Assembly (NCBI GenBank): GCA_022013695.1
Contig: JAKLPS010000020.1
Coordinates: 124,001 to 188,000, forward strand
DNA length: 64,000 bases
Origin: Weeksellaceae bacterium
Lineage (GTDB): Bacteria > Bacteroidota > Bacteroidia > Flavobacteriales > Weeksellaceae
Reading direction: 5' to 3'
The notes beneath the pieces were generated by a model. The model worked only from the letters and a program-made list of their open reading frames with translations, did no database searches and had not been told where the DNA came from. Positions 1-8,000 of this stretch are shown here, piece by piece. The translations under genes and the position numbers were made by a program. Position 1 is the first letter of the stretch; every line of letters starts with the position of its first letter.

Positions 1-206
1 CATTTCATAGGGATATTAAAAAGTGGGGAAACGGTGTAATCGATCAGCATTCCCTCGTAGATTTCGTCATCCTTCAAGTCTGTCAGGACGGTGAAGTTCA
101 TGTCGGGAGGCGTAATAATTGACAAGTTTTTGGCAGCGGAGAAGAATTTCCAGGCCGTTTCTATATCGCAGTTTACTTGCTGTTCTCTATAAAGTCGGTG
201 TGTCAT
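1..206 (-). CDS. SRPBCC-fold protein, 3' part cut by the window edge
   Basis: The first 68 codons of a minus-strand gene are visible, starting at ATG 204-206 with MTHRLYREQQVNCDIETAWK. The order 'helix with ...AWKFFS, then NLSIITPP' is typical of the SRPBCC/START-like ligand-binding fold (polyketide cyclase and 'cell division inhibitor' annotations). It lies 24 bp downstream of the crtB stop in the same direction, so it is probably co-transcribed with the carotenoid genes. That position is usual in flavobacterial crt clusters as I recall them. Its biochemical role is unknown; a part in carotenoid modification or binding is only inference. The rest of the gene is outside the window. Confidence 0.7.
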   Translation of the reverse strand, partial: MTHRLYREQQVNCDIETAWKFFSAAKNLSIITPPDMNFTVLTDLKDDEIYEGMLIDYTVSPLFNIPMK

Positions 207-230
207 TTTTCATTTTGTAATTAATAAAAG

Positions 231-1067
231 TCAAATCGATAACATTTTATATTCCACATAGCAACCCATCATCAGCGAAATTTTCTTAGGGTTCGAGATT
301 CTAATTCGCTGATTGATAATCTCGTGGGCAGAGGTTTTCTTGATCTTTTTGAAAAGCGAAACGTAATACCGATAGGCCAGATAGACTCCAAATCGAGAGG
401 AGCGGGGCAGTTTTTTGATGCCTTCCAGCGCTTTCTGAAATTCGGCCGCGATTTCCTTTTCTATTTCAGCCTTCACGAGGTTGTCGAACCTTGCGATGTC
501 CACATTCGGAAAATAAGTCCTGCCCAAAACATCGTAATCATCTTTCATATCGCGAAGAAAATTCACTTTTTGAAAGGCCGATCCCAAAATCATGGCATAC
601 GGTTTCAGCTTTTCAAATTCCTCTTTATCGCCTTCTACAAAGATATGCAGGCACATCAAACCAACCACTTCCGCAGAGCCCAAAATATATTCCTTGTAAA
701 GTTCCGAATTATAATCGATCTTGTGAAGATCCATTTCCATACTTTTTAGGAATTGCTTTATCAGGTCGTGATCTATTTGGTATCGGCTGACGGTTTCCTG
801 AAAAGACTGCAAAATAGGATTGAGCGCTATATTCTCTTCCAAAGCCAAAAAAGTCTCATCGCGGAATCTGGATAGCAGTTTATTCTTGTCGAAGCCGTGA
901 AAACTATCCACGATCTCATCGGCCAATCGCACATAGCCGTAGATGGCGTAGATCGGATTTCTGATTTTGGAAGAGAGAGCCAAGATGCCGAGCGAAAAAC
1001 TGGTGCTGTATTGCTTGGTGGTCTCTTTACTGATTTTGAATGAAAGGTCGTCAAATAATTGTTTCAT
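231..1067 (-). CDS. crtB: Phytoene synthase (squalene/phytoene synthase family)
   Basis: A 278-residue prenyl-condensing enzyme expected to join two geranylgeranyl-PP into phytoene, the first committed step of carotenoid synthesis. Both aspartate-rich Mg2+/diphosphate motifs are visible: DEIVD at residues 50-54 and RDMKDD at 172-177, followed by DVLGRTYFP, a hallmark of the family. Length is normal (270-310). The start ATG 1065-1067 is one base after the crtI stop (TGA, 1069-1071), so translation is probably coupled. It is the third gene of a MarR-crtI-crtB-SRPBCC operon on the minus strand. Pairing with a CrtI-type desaturase favours phytoene synthase over squalene synthase. Confidence 0.93.
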   Translation of the reverse strand: MKQLFDDLSFKISKETTKQYSTSFSLGILALSSKIRNPIYAIYGYVRLADEIVDSFHGFDKNKLLSRFRDETFLALEENIALNPILQSFQETVSRYQIDHDLIKQFLKSMEMDLHKIDYNSELYKEYILGSAEVVGLMCLHIFVEGDKEEFEKLKPYAMILGSAFQKVNFLRDMKDDYDVLGRTYFPNVDIARFDNLVKAEIEKEIAAEFQKALEGIKKLPRSSRFGVYLAYRYYVSLFKKIKKTSAHEIINQRIRISNPKKISLMMGCYVEYKMLSI

Positions 1068-1068
1068 A

Positions 1069-2544
1069 TCAATTTAATTTTTTGTGGGCTTCAATTGCGG
1101 CTATTTTTCCGGAAATAAGACTTGGAGGAACGCCGGGTCCGGGAACCGTCAGCTGTCCTGCATAAAATAAATTTTTCACTTTTTTGTTTCTCAATGATGG
1201 CTTCAAAACGGCGGTTTGCAAGAGCGTATTGGCCAATCCGTAGGCATTTCCGGCGTATGCGTTGTAATCTTCTTTAAAATCATCGATGCAATAGCTTCTC
1301 TTATATTCGATTTTTGAGCTTAGGTTGGATGTTTTGGTGTGTTTTTCCAGTCGCTTCATCATTTCTAAAAAATATTTTTCTCTTTCTTGTTCAGAATCTT
1401 CTATTCCTGTGGCAATGGGCATCAGAAGAAATAGATTTTCGCAGCCTTCCGGCGCTACACTATCATCCGTTTTGGAAGGGCAGCAGACGTAAAACAAGGG
1501 TTTCGTAGGCCATTTTTTATCGTCATAAATTTCCTTGGTATGAAGATCTAAATCGTTCTCAAAGAACAAAGTGTGATGTTTCAGATTCGGTATTTTTTCT
1601 TTAATTCCAAGGTAAAAAATCAGACAAGACGGCGCAAAAGTTCTTTTTTCCCAATACTCGTCATCGTAATTCCGAAATTCTTTCGCGAGCAGCTGGCGCT
1701 CGGTATGGGCATAATCTGAGGAAGCCACCACCGCATCGAAACCTGTTGATTCGCCGTTAACTAATAAGGAATTTGCTTTTTTGTCTTTAATCATAATTTC
1801 CTCCACTTTGGCGTCCAAATGAAATGTAACGCCTTGATCCAAAGCAATTTGGTGCATTGCTTCTATAATTTTGATGAAGCCTCCCATTGGGTACCAAGTG
1901 CCAAGTTTGTAGCCTCCATAATTCATCAAGCTGTAAAGAGCCGGAATATCTTTGGGCGCTGCGCCGAGGAAAATCACCGGGAATTCCATCAGCATAATCA
2001 ATTTGGGATGAGAAAAATACTTGCGGACAAAGGTGCTGAAATCGGACAGCAAATCAAGCTTTAGCGCGCTATTCAAAATCTTTAGCGAAAAGAATTCCCA
2101 CCAAGAATGGCAAGGCTTGGTCACGTAATCCTGCATCCCGACTTCATATTTGTATTGCGCGTCTTTCATAAAATCGTCCAGCTTTTTCCCGGCACCTTCC
2201 TCGATTTGTTCAAAGAGCGCCTTCATTTCATCAAAATCTTTTGGAATTGCCATCACGCCGTCGGCGAAGACCATCTCGAACTGAGGATCCAACGGAACCA
2301 ACTCGTAGAAATCTGATGCTTTCCGTCCAAAATCATTAAAGAAATTTTCGATGATATCCGGCATCCAATACCAGCTTGGTCCCATATCGAAGGTGTAACC
2401 ATTTTCCGTTTGGAAACTTCTGGCACGGCCTCCGAGACTGCTATTCTTTTCGTAAACGTGAACTTCATGGCCCAGCTGAGCCGCATACGCAGCCGCAGAC
2501 AATCCTGAAAATCCAGATCCAATAATGGCAATTTTTTTCCTCAT
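1069..2544 (-). CDS. crtI: Phytoene desaturase (CrtI-type FAD oxidoreductase)
   Basis: A 491-residue flavoprotein expected to desaturate phytoene to lycopene. The N-terminus carries the dinucleotide-binding motif GSGFSG (residues 9-14) followed by EKNSSLGGRARSF, the second FAD contact of CrtI/amine-oxidase-like enzymes. The C-terminus has the family signature around NLFYAGQLTVPGPGVPPSLISG. I start at ATG 2542-2544; a TTG directly before it (2545-2547) would add one residue and is less likely. The gene begins 3 bp after the MarR stop and ends 1 bp before crtB, so it is firmly inside the operon. Confidence 0.94.
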   Translation of the reverse strand: MRKKIAIIGSGFSGLSAAAYAAQLGHEVHVYEKNSSLGGRARSFQTENGYTFDMGPSWYWMPDIIENFFNDFGRKASDFYELVPLDPQFEMVFADGVMAIPKDFDEMKALFEQIEEGAGKKLDDFMKDAQYKYEVGMQDYVTKPCHSWWEFFSLKILNSALKLDLLSDFSTFVRKYFSHPKLIMLMEFPVIFLGAAPKDIPALYSLMNYGGYKLGTWYPMGGFIKIIEAMHQIALDQGVTFHLDAKVEEIMIKDKKANSLLVNGESTGFDAVVASSDYAHTERQLLAKEFRNYDDEYWEKRTFAPSCLIFYLGIKEKIPNLKHHTLFFENDLDLHTKEIYDDKKWPTKPLFYVCCPSKTDDSVAPEGCENLFLLMPIATGIEDSEQEREKYFLEMMKRLEKHTKTSNLSSKIEYKRSYCIDDFKEDYNAYAGNAYGLANTLLQTAVLKPSLRNKKVKNLFYAGQLTVPGPGVPPSLISGKIAAIEAHKKLN

Positions 2545-2547
2545 CAA

Positions 2548-3216
2548 TTAATTTTTTCCGAAAGAATATTCTTGGTAAACGGTTTCTATAAGATTTTGGC
2601 TGTCGATATTTTTAGAAAATATGGGGTGATGAAAGTGATCCAATTTGCTAAGAATTTTGATCAACTGCATTTTCTCGACATAGTTCAGATTGCCTGAAAC
2701 AATATGGGTAGCCTCGCGGATCTTCTTCATTTGTTTTTCCAGATCTCGATTGCCCTTTTCAGTGATGACGAGCACTTTTGATCTTTTATCTTTTTCAGAA
2801 TCGGATTGCTCTACCCAGCCTTGTTTGATTAGCCGATTGATGATCAGCATTCCAGAAGATTTATCCTGAATATTTTTCTTTATCAATTCCATTTTTGTCA
2901 TCGGTCCAAAGGCTTTCAAGTTGATCAAATAACTGAATTCGTCCTGCGTGCGGAAATCGGATTCTGCAATGGCAGATTTTGAATAATTTTTCGCATATCG
3001 GTTGAGATGCACAAGCAAAGTGCTGATCACGCTTTCCGGCGATCGCCCCTTTTCCTTGCCTTCCCAGTCGGGTTCATCGACAACCGATTGGTAATCATTG
3101 ATTTGATCTGCTATCCAATTCTTGAAGCCTTCGATGTTGGAAGAATAGACCTGATTTTTTTCACTATCAAAGGTTTCGAGCAGATTGATCAAATCCTTTA
3201 TTAATTGATAATTCAT
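2548..3216 (-). CDS. MarR-family transcriptional regulator of the crt operon
   Basis: A 222-residue winged-helix regulator. The segment from about residue 88 to 190 reads as a MarR core: LINLKAFGPMTKMELIKKN (first helices), KSSGMLIINRLIKQGWVEQ (recognition helix region), then the wing with DKRSKVLVITEKG. The N-terminal ~75 residues exceed the usual ~150-residue MarR length and may add dimer contacts. It is the first gene of the crt operon, 3 bp upstream of crtI. A 10-bp inverted repeat overlaps its likely promoter (3238-3273), so I infer autoregulation and control of carotenoid genes. The ligand is unknown. Confidence 0.88.
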   Translation of the reverse strand: MNYQLIKDLINLLETFDSEKNQVYSSNIEGFKNWIADQINDYQSVVDEPDWEGKEKGRSPESVISTLLVHLNRYAKNYSKSAIAESDFRTQDEFSYLINLKAFGPMTKMELIKKNIQDKSSGMLIINRLIKQGWVEQSDSEKDKRSKVLVITEKGNRDLEKQMKKIREATHIVSGNLNYVEKMQLIKILSKLDHFHHPIFSKNIDSQNLIETVYQEYSFGKN

Positions 3217-3237
3217 TTTCTCGTTTTAAAAAGTTTG

Positions 3238-3273
3238 TAAATATACTAATTATTATTTATAAAAGTATATTTA
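3238..3273 (-). promoter_or_regulatory. Inverted-repeat operator candidate and promoter of the crt operon
   Basis: Two perfect 10-bp arms, TAAATATACT (3238-3247) and AGTATATTTA (3264-3273), are separated by 16 bp. On the minus strand the gene-proximal arm contains TATATTTA, one base off the flavobacterial -7 box TAnnTTTG, about 20 bp before the ATG at 3216. A dimeric MarR protein bound here would cover the promoter. The sequence is AT-rich, so chance symmetry cannot be excluded. Confidence 0.5.
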
Positions 3274-3433
3274 TTTTCTAAATTAGAAATCATTTTGAAT
3301 TTGTTATTTTAAAATTTCTTAAGGAAGAGGCTTTAATAGTTAAGATATCCTTAAAAATATTAAATTTTCAAAAAAATAGGCATTTGTGGAATCCATATTG
3401 TGTTAGCTACACAAATATTTAAAACAAAACGTT

Positions 3434-3988
3434 ATGAAAACAATGAAAATTAAAAGTTTGTTTTTGGGGCTGTCTCTGGCAACTGCCGGTTACCTACAAG
3501 CACAAAACACACAAACGACCGATACTACCAAAACTAATACTAATGCTGTAGCTTCCGCGGAAACTACCAATCCAAGTACCGACGCGTTGCAAAAACAAGT
3601 GGCAACTAAACCGGATGACACGCAGGCGCTGACGACGTTGGCAACCAAATATCAGGATGCAGGGGACTGGAACTCTGCCATTGCAACTTGGAAAAAAGTC
3701 ATAGCCCTCATTCCCGATTGGGCGCCGGCCTATTACAGTCTTGGATATGCGTATCAGTCCTCTAAAGACAACGATTCTGCAAAGACGGCTTATGAGCAAT
3801 ATATTGCCAAAATAAAACCCGAAGAAATTGAATCTTCTAAGAAAAACTTGGCGTATGCGTATTTCTTTGTAGCCTTTCAGGAAAAGGATAAAGACAAAGA
3901 AAAAGCGAAACAGTATATCGCAAAATCTTTGCAATACGACAGTTCTAACCAAGATGCGCTCAACCTGAGCAAAAGCTTGACGAACTAA
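3434..3988 (+). CDS. Exported TPR-repeat protein
   Basis: A 184-residue protein with a signal peptide (hydrophobic LFLGLSLATAGYLQA, cleavage expected after residue 23) and a Thr/Asn-rich linker to about residue 50. It is followed by tetratricopeptide-like helices at about residues 55-150 (ALTTLATKYQDAGDWNSAIA, then PAYYSLGYAYQSSKDNDSAK). TPRs mediate protein-protein contacts, so a periplasmic scaffolding role is plausible, but no partner is indicated. It is a single gene divergent from the crt operon and closed by a strong terminator at 4012-4042. The function is not known. Confidence 0.8.
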   Translation: MKTMKIKSLFLGLSLATAGYLQAQNTQTTDTTKTNTNAVASAETTNPSTDALQKQVATKPDDTQALTTLATKYQDAGDWNSAIATWKKVIALIPDWAPAYYSLGYAYQSSKDNDSAKTAYEQYIAKIKPEEIESSKKNLAYAYFFVAFQEKDKDKEKAKQYIAKSLQYDSSNQDALNLSKSLTN

Positions 3989-4011
3989 TTTTAAAACACT
4001 ATTTAATTACA

Positions 4012-4042
4012 GAAAAGACGCTTTTTGGGCGTCTTTTCCCGT
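4012..4042 (+). terminator. Rho-independent terminator after the TPR gene
   Basis: A 10-bp perfect stem, GAAAAGACGC (4012-4021) with GCGTCTTTTC (4029-4038), and a 7-nt loop lie 24 bp after the TPR stop codon and are followed by a T-rich stretch. The upstream A-run means it could also act on the opposite strand. Confidence 0.8.
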
Positions 4043-4200
4043 TTTATAAAATGACACGGAAGCAAATCTCTTTAATGAGCTTGCTTCAATCCCTTCTTCT
4101 TTTTAATTTTTTGGAGCCTTTTGTCCATTGACCTTAAACCTTATCCCAGTGTTGTATTGATTCTGTCGAAGGATCGGAGTGCTTTTTAGTTTTAATTTAA

Positions 4201-4252
4201 AGTTTGGTGTATATTTGTAATGTATTGGCCTTGAGGGGTTGACATTGAAAGC
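4201..4252 (+). repeat. Promoter/leader repeat, copy A (upstream of parDE)
   Basis: This ~52-bp stretch resembles 4961-5012 upstream of the restriction-modification gene. Shared blocks are tatatttgt, ttgagg and gacattgaaagc; I count about 40 of 52 identical positions by eye. It includes the -7 box TATATTTG (4210-4217). Here no start codon follows closely, because parD has its own promoter further down, so this copy may be a relic of an earlier module. Confidence 0.55.
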
Positions 4253-4309
4253 GAACTTCAAAAAGTTAAATGAATTTTCGAAGAGGGAAAAAAGAAAGTT
4301 TAGTCATAA

Positions 4310-4331
4310 TTACCAAATTTTGGTAACTTTG
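4310..4331 (+). promoter_or_regulatory. parDE promoter with overlapping palindromic operator
   Basis: Arms TTACCAAA (4310-4317) and TTTGGTAA (4319-4326) form a 17-bp palindrome with one central base. Its right end overlaps a perfect -7 box TAACTTTG (4324-4331). The parD ATG follows at 4350. An operator over the promoter is what is expected for ParD-type antitoxin autoregulation. Confidence 0.65.
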
Positions 4332-4349
4332 TTAAAAAATAAGAAAATT

Positions 4350-4598
4350 ATGGGACGAAATACATCTGTTTCTCTGGGAGACTATTTTGAAAACTTTGTC
4401 GACAGCAGAGTATCTGAAGGAAGATATAAAAACGCTAGCGAAGTTATTAGAGCTGGATTAAGATTGTTAGAAGAAGAAGAAAGCAAAATTACTGCGCTTA
4501 AAAATGCTATCGGTGAAGGGATTGAAAGCGGCGCCGCCAAAGACTTTGATCCAAAAAAACATCTTGAGTCGCTAAAAGCCAAAAAGCGAAATGGCTAG
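4350..4598 (+). CDS. parD: ParD-type antitoxin (ribbon-helix-helix)
   Basis: An 82-residue antitoxin. Residues 1-45 form the ribbon-helix-helix DNA-binding unit: the strand NTSVSLGDYFENFV, then SEGRYKNASEVIRAGLRLLEEEE, the classic ParD/CopG pattern. The C-terminal half is the flexible toxin-binding tail. I start at ATG 4350, not at the upstream TTG of the open frame (4239), because the promoter and operator (4310-4331) lie inside that extension. The stop overlaps the parE start by 8 bp. It should bind and neutralise ParE and repress the pair through the 4310-4326 palindrome. Confidence 0.88.
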   Translation: MGRNTSVSLGDYFENFVDSRVSEGRYKNASEVIRAGLRLLEEEESKITALKNAIGEGIESGAAKDFDPKKHLESLKAKKRNG

Positions 4599-4890
4599 AT
4601 ACAAATTAACAAACAAAGCGGTAGAAGATTTGTCCAATATTTGGGATTACACATACGAAGTTTGGTCTGAAACTCAAGCTGACAAATATTATTTTGAACT
4701 TCTTGAAGCTTGTAGAATATTGACCAAAGATCCAAACCTAGGGAAGAATTATACGGAGATTGACAAAGATGTTTTTGGTTATAATTCCGGACAACATATC
4801 ATATTCTTCAGAATAATGAGCGAAAACGAAATTTAAATTACGAGATTTTTGCATTATAGAATGGATTTGAAAAACAGAATGCAAGAATAA
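4591..4890 (+). pseudogene. parE: ParE-type toxin interrupted by an in-frame stop codon
   Basis: The ParE/RelE-fold toxin reads from ATG 4591 for 81 codons (MARYKLTNKAVEDLSNIWDY..., then GYNSGQHIIFFRIMSENEI) and hits TAA at 4834-4836. Reading on in the same frame gives ITRFLHYRMDLKNRMQE and a stop at 4888-4890, which is exactly the conserved ParE C-terminus. The full-length form would be about 99-100 residues, the normal length. The simplest explanation is one substitution, GAA to TAA. ParE normally inhibits DNA gyrase, and the lost C-terminal strand with RxLHxRMD is needed for activity in studied homologues. The toxin is therefore probably inactive or attenuated, while the antitoxin remains intact. 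Confidence 0.85.
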
Positions 4891-4960
4891 AAATTCGGTT
4901 AACAGCGGTCTCCAAATATAGCAAGCTTCGGAAAAATAAAAACGATAGGGTTTGATTGAC

Positions 4961-5012
4961 AGTTTTTTATATATTTGTGATGGCTTGGGGTTGAGGGATC
5001 GACATTGAAAGC
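4961..5012 (+). repeat. Promoter/leader repeat, copy B (upstream of the RM gene)
   Basis: Second copy of the repeat at 4201-4252. It contains the -7 box TATATTTG (4970-4977) and the block gacattgaaagc. The ATG of the nuclease-methyltransferase follows at 5093 after a GC-richer ~80-bp leader. The shared leader suggests the parDE and RM units arrived from, or recombined with, similar accessory modules. Confidence 0.55.
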
Positions 5013-5092
5013 AAGCGGCAGACAACGCTGCAACTTTATGACGACCGGCAGAGCAACCATAAATCGACTGAAAAAAGAACATAAAATCGTAG

Positions 5093-8000
5093 ATGGAATT
5101 AAAAGAATTGAAACCAAGAAAGGCACTGAACAAAGCCTTTTTAAAAGTAAAACCCAACAGGACTGAAATTGAAGGTTTCAAAACCAATCTCATTACTTTA
5201 CTCGACAGGACAAATGACACCGAAAGCGAAGAGTTTCATAAAAACTTAGTTTCCGACTTTCTAAAGAAAACCTATTACGACCCAAACCATTTTATAAATA
5301 CCAAAGGGCGGACAGACCTTGTTATTCATAACGGTCCAAACGCAAACTCGACAGTTGGAGTAATCATTGAAGCTAAAAAACCAACCAATAAAACCGAAAT
5401 GATTACCACCAAAAAACTAAATGCAAAAGCGTTTCAGGAATTGGTGCTTTACTATTTACGAGAAAGAATTACACATAAAAACCTTGAAGTAAAACATTTG
5501 GTGGCAACCAACATCAACGAATGGTTCATTTTTGACGCTATTCTTTTCGATAGACTTTTTGCCCAAAACAAAAACCTCGTAAAGCAATTTATAGAATTTG
5601 AAGGCGGACGATTGGCAGACACCAAAACCGATTTTTTCTACAAACAAATTGCCGAACCTTTTATTGCCGACATAACATCTGAAATTGAATTTACATACTT
5701 CAACATTCAGGACTTTCAAAAACAGCTTCGCAATGCCGACAAAGCAGACGACAATTCATTAATTGCTTTATTCAAACTTTTATCGCCAGAGCATCTTCTA
5801 AAACTTCCATTTACCAACGACAGCAACAGCCTTGACAAACGCTTTTACAGCGAGTTGTTGCATATAATCGGCTTGACAGAAATAAAAGAAGGAAGCAAAA
5901 AACTTATTGAACGAAATAAACCAGCAGAAAGACATTCAGGAACAATTCTCGAAGATGCAATCATTCAGCTTGACAGCTTAGACAAATTAAGCCGGCTGGA
6001 CAAACCAAACCAATTTGGCAGCACAACTCAAGAAAGACTTTTCAACCTTGCCCTCGAACTTTCAATCACTTGGATAAACCGCATATTGTTTTTGAAGTTG
6101 CTGGAAGCCCAACTTATAAAGTATCACAAAGGCGACAAATCTTATTCGTTTCTAAATCTTGACAAAATCAAAAACTATGACGACCTGAACAGCTTGTTTT
6201 TTCAGGTGTTGGCTCGTAAGTATAATGACAGAAATGATGATGTAAAAAAGGCTTTCGAAAAAGTTCCTTACTTAAACAGTTCGCTTTTTGAACCGACAGA
6301 TATTGAACAAGTAACCTTATTCATAAGCAATTTAAAGGACGATAAGAAAATTCCAATCATTTCAACGACTGTATTAAAGAACGACCAAGGCAAAAAACGA
6401 ACAGGAAGTTTAAATACTTTAGAATATTTGTTTGAGTTTTTGAACGCCTATGATTTCAGTAGTGAAGGTTCGGAAGAAATACAAGAAGACAACAAAACAC
6501 TTATCAACGCTTCTGTTCTCGGATTAATCTTCGAGAAAATCAACGGCTACAAAGACGGTTCATTCTTTACTCCCGGTTTCATCACAATGTATATGTGTCG
6601 CGAAACCATTCGCAAAGCAGTAGTTCAAAAATTCAACGACATCAAAAAATGGAACTGCAAAGACATTGAAGAACTCTACGATAAAATTGAAGACCGCCAG
6701 GAAGCCAACAAAATAGTAAACAGTATCAAAATTTGCGATCCTGCCGTGGGTTCAGGTCACTTTTTGGTTTCGGCACTCAATGAAATAATTGCCGTTAAAA
6801 ATGACTTGAAAATTCTGCAAGACCGAGACGGAAAACGCCTGAAAGAATATCAAGTGGAAGTGGTAAATGACGAGCTCATCGTAACAGATGAAGAAGGCGA
6901 ACTGTTTGAATACAACCCAACCAACAAAGAAAGTCAGCGAATACAAGAAATGCTTTTCCACGAAAAGCAAACAATAATTGAAAATTGCCTCTTCGGTGTT
7001 GACATCAATCCGAACTCGGTAAAAATTTGCCGTTTGCGTTTGTGGATTGAACTTTTGAAAAACGCTTATTACAAGAACGCCACCGAACTTGAAACACTCC
7101 CAAATATCGACATCAACATCAAATGTGGAAACTCCTTGGTGAGCCGTTTTGCCATTGATGCCGACCTAAAACAAGCCTTGAAAAAAAGCAAGTGGACAAT
7201 TGACAGCTATCGAATAGCCGTTGATACGTACCGAAACGCTGAAAGCAAGGAACAGAAAAGAGAAATGGAACGGCTGATTGCCAACATTAAATCGGATTTT
7301 AGAAGTGAAATTTCGTTGAACGACCCGAAAGTAAAGAAGCTACGCAAACTATCGGGAGAGCTGTTTCAAATGACACGGCAGACACAACTTTTTGAAATGA
7401 GCAAAAAGGAAAAAGCCGAATGGAACAAAAAAGTATCGCAACTAACCAATGAAACTAAAAAGTTAAAAACCGAAATAGAAGAAATCAAAGCCAACAAAAT
7501 ATTTGAAAATGCTTTTGAATGGCGTTTCGAATTTCCCGAAGTGCTGAATGATAATGGCGATTTTGTGGGATTTGATGTGGTGATTGGAAATCCGCCATAT
7601 ATAAATTTTGCAAATCTACCCGAAAAAGAAAGAGAATATTATAATAAATTTGAACTATACAAGAACAAAACTGATTTGTATGCTTTCTTTGTTGGATTAG
7701 GAGCAAAAATTAAAAATCAACAAGGCTTCATTTGTCTTATTATACCTCATACTTGGGTATCAACAACAAGTTTCTTACCGCTAAGAAAACTACTTCTTGA
7801 CCGACTAAATTTAATGTCAATTGTTGAACTTGATTTTGGAGTGTTTAAAGATGCCTATGTTAAAACCGTTATTATTCAAACGGATAACAAGCCAAAAAGT
7901 AAAATCCGATTGCTTGATGAAAATTTTGTTTTGAAAGTTGAAATCCCAAAAGAAACAATTAAAAAAGACAAAGAATTAAAGATTAATTTGACTTGGAACC

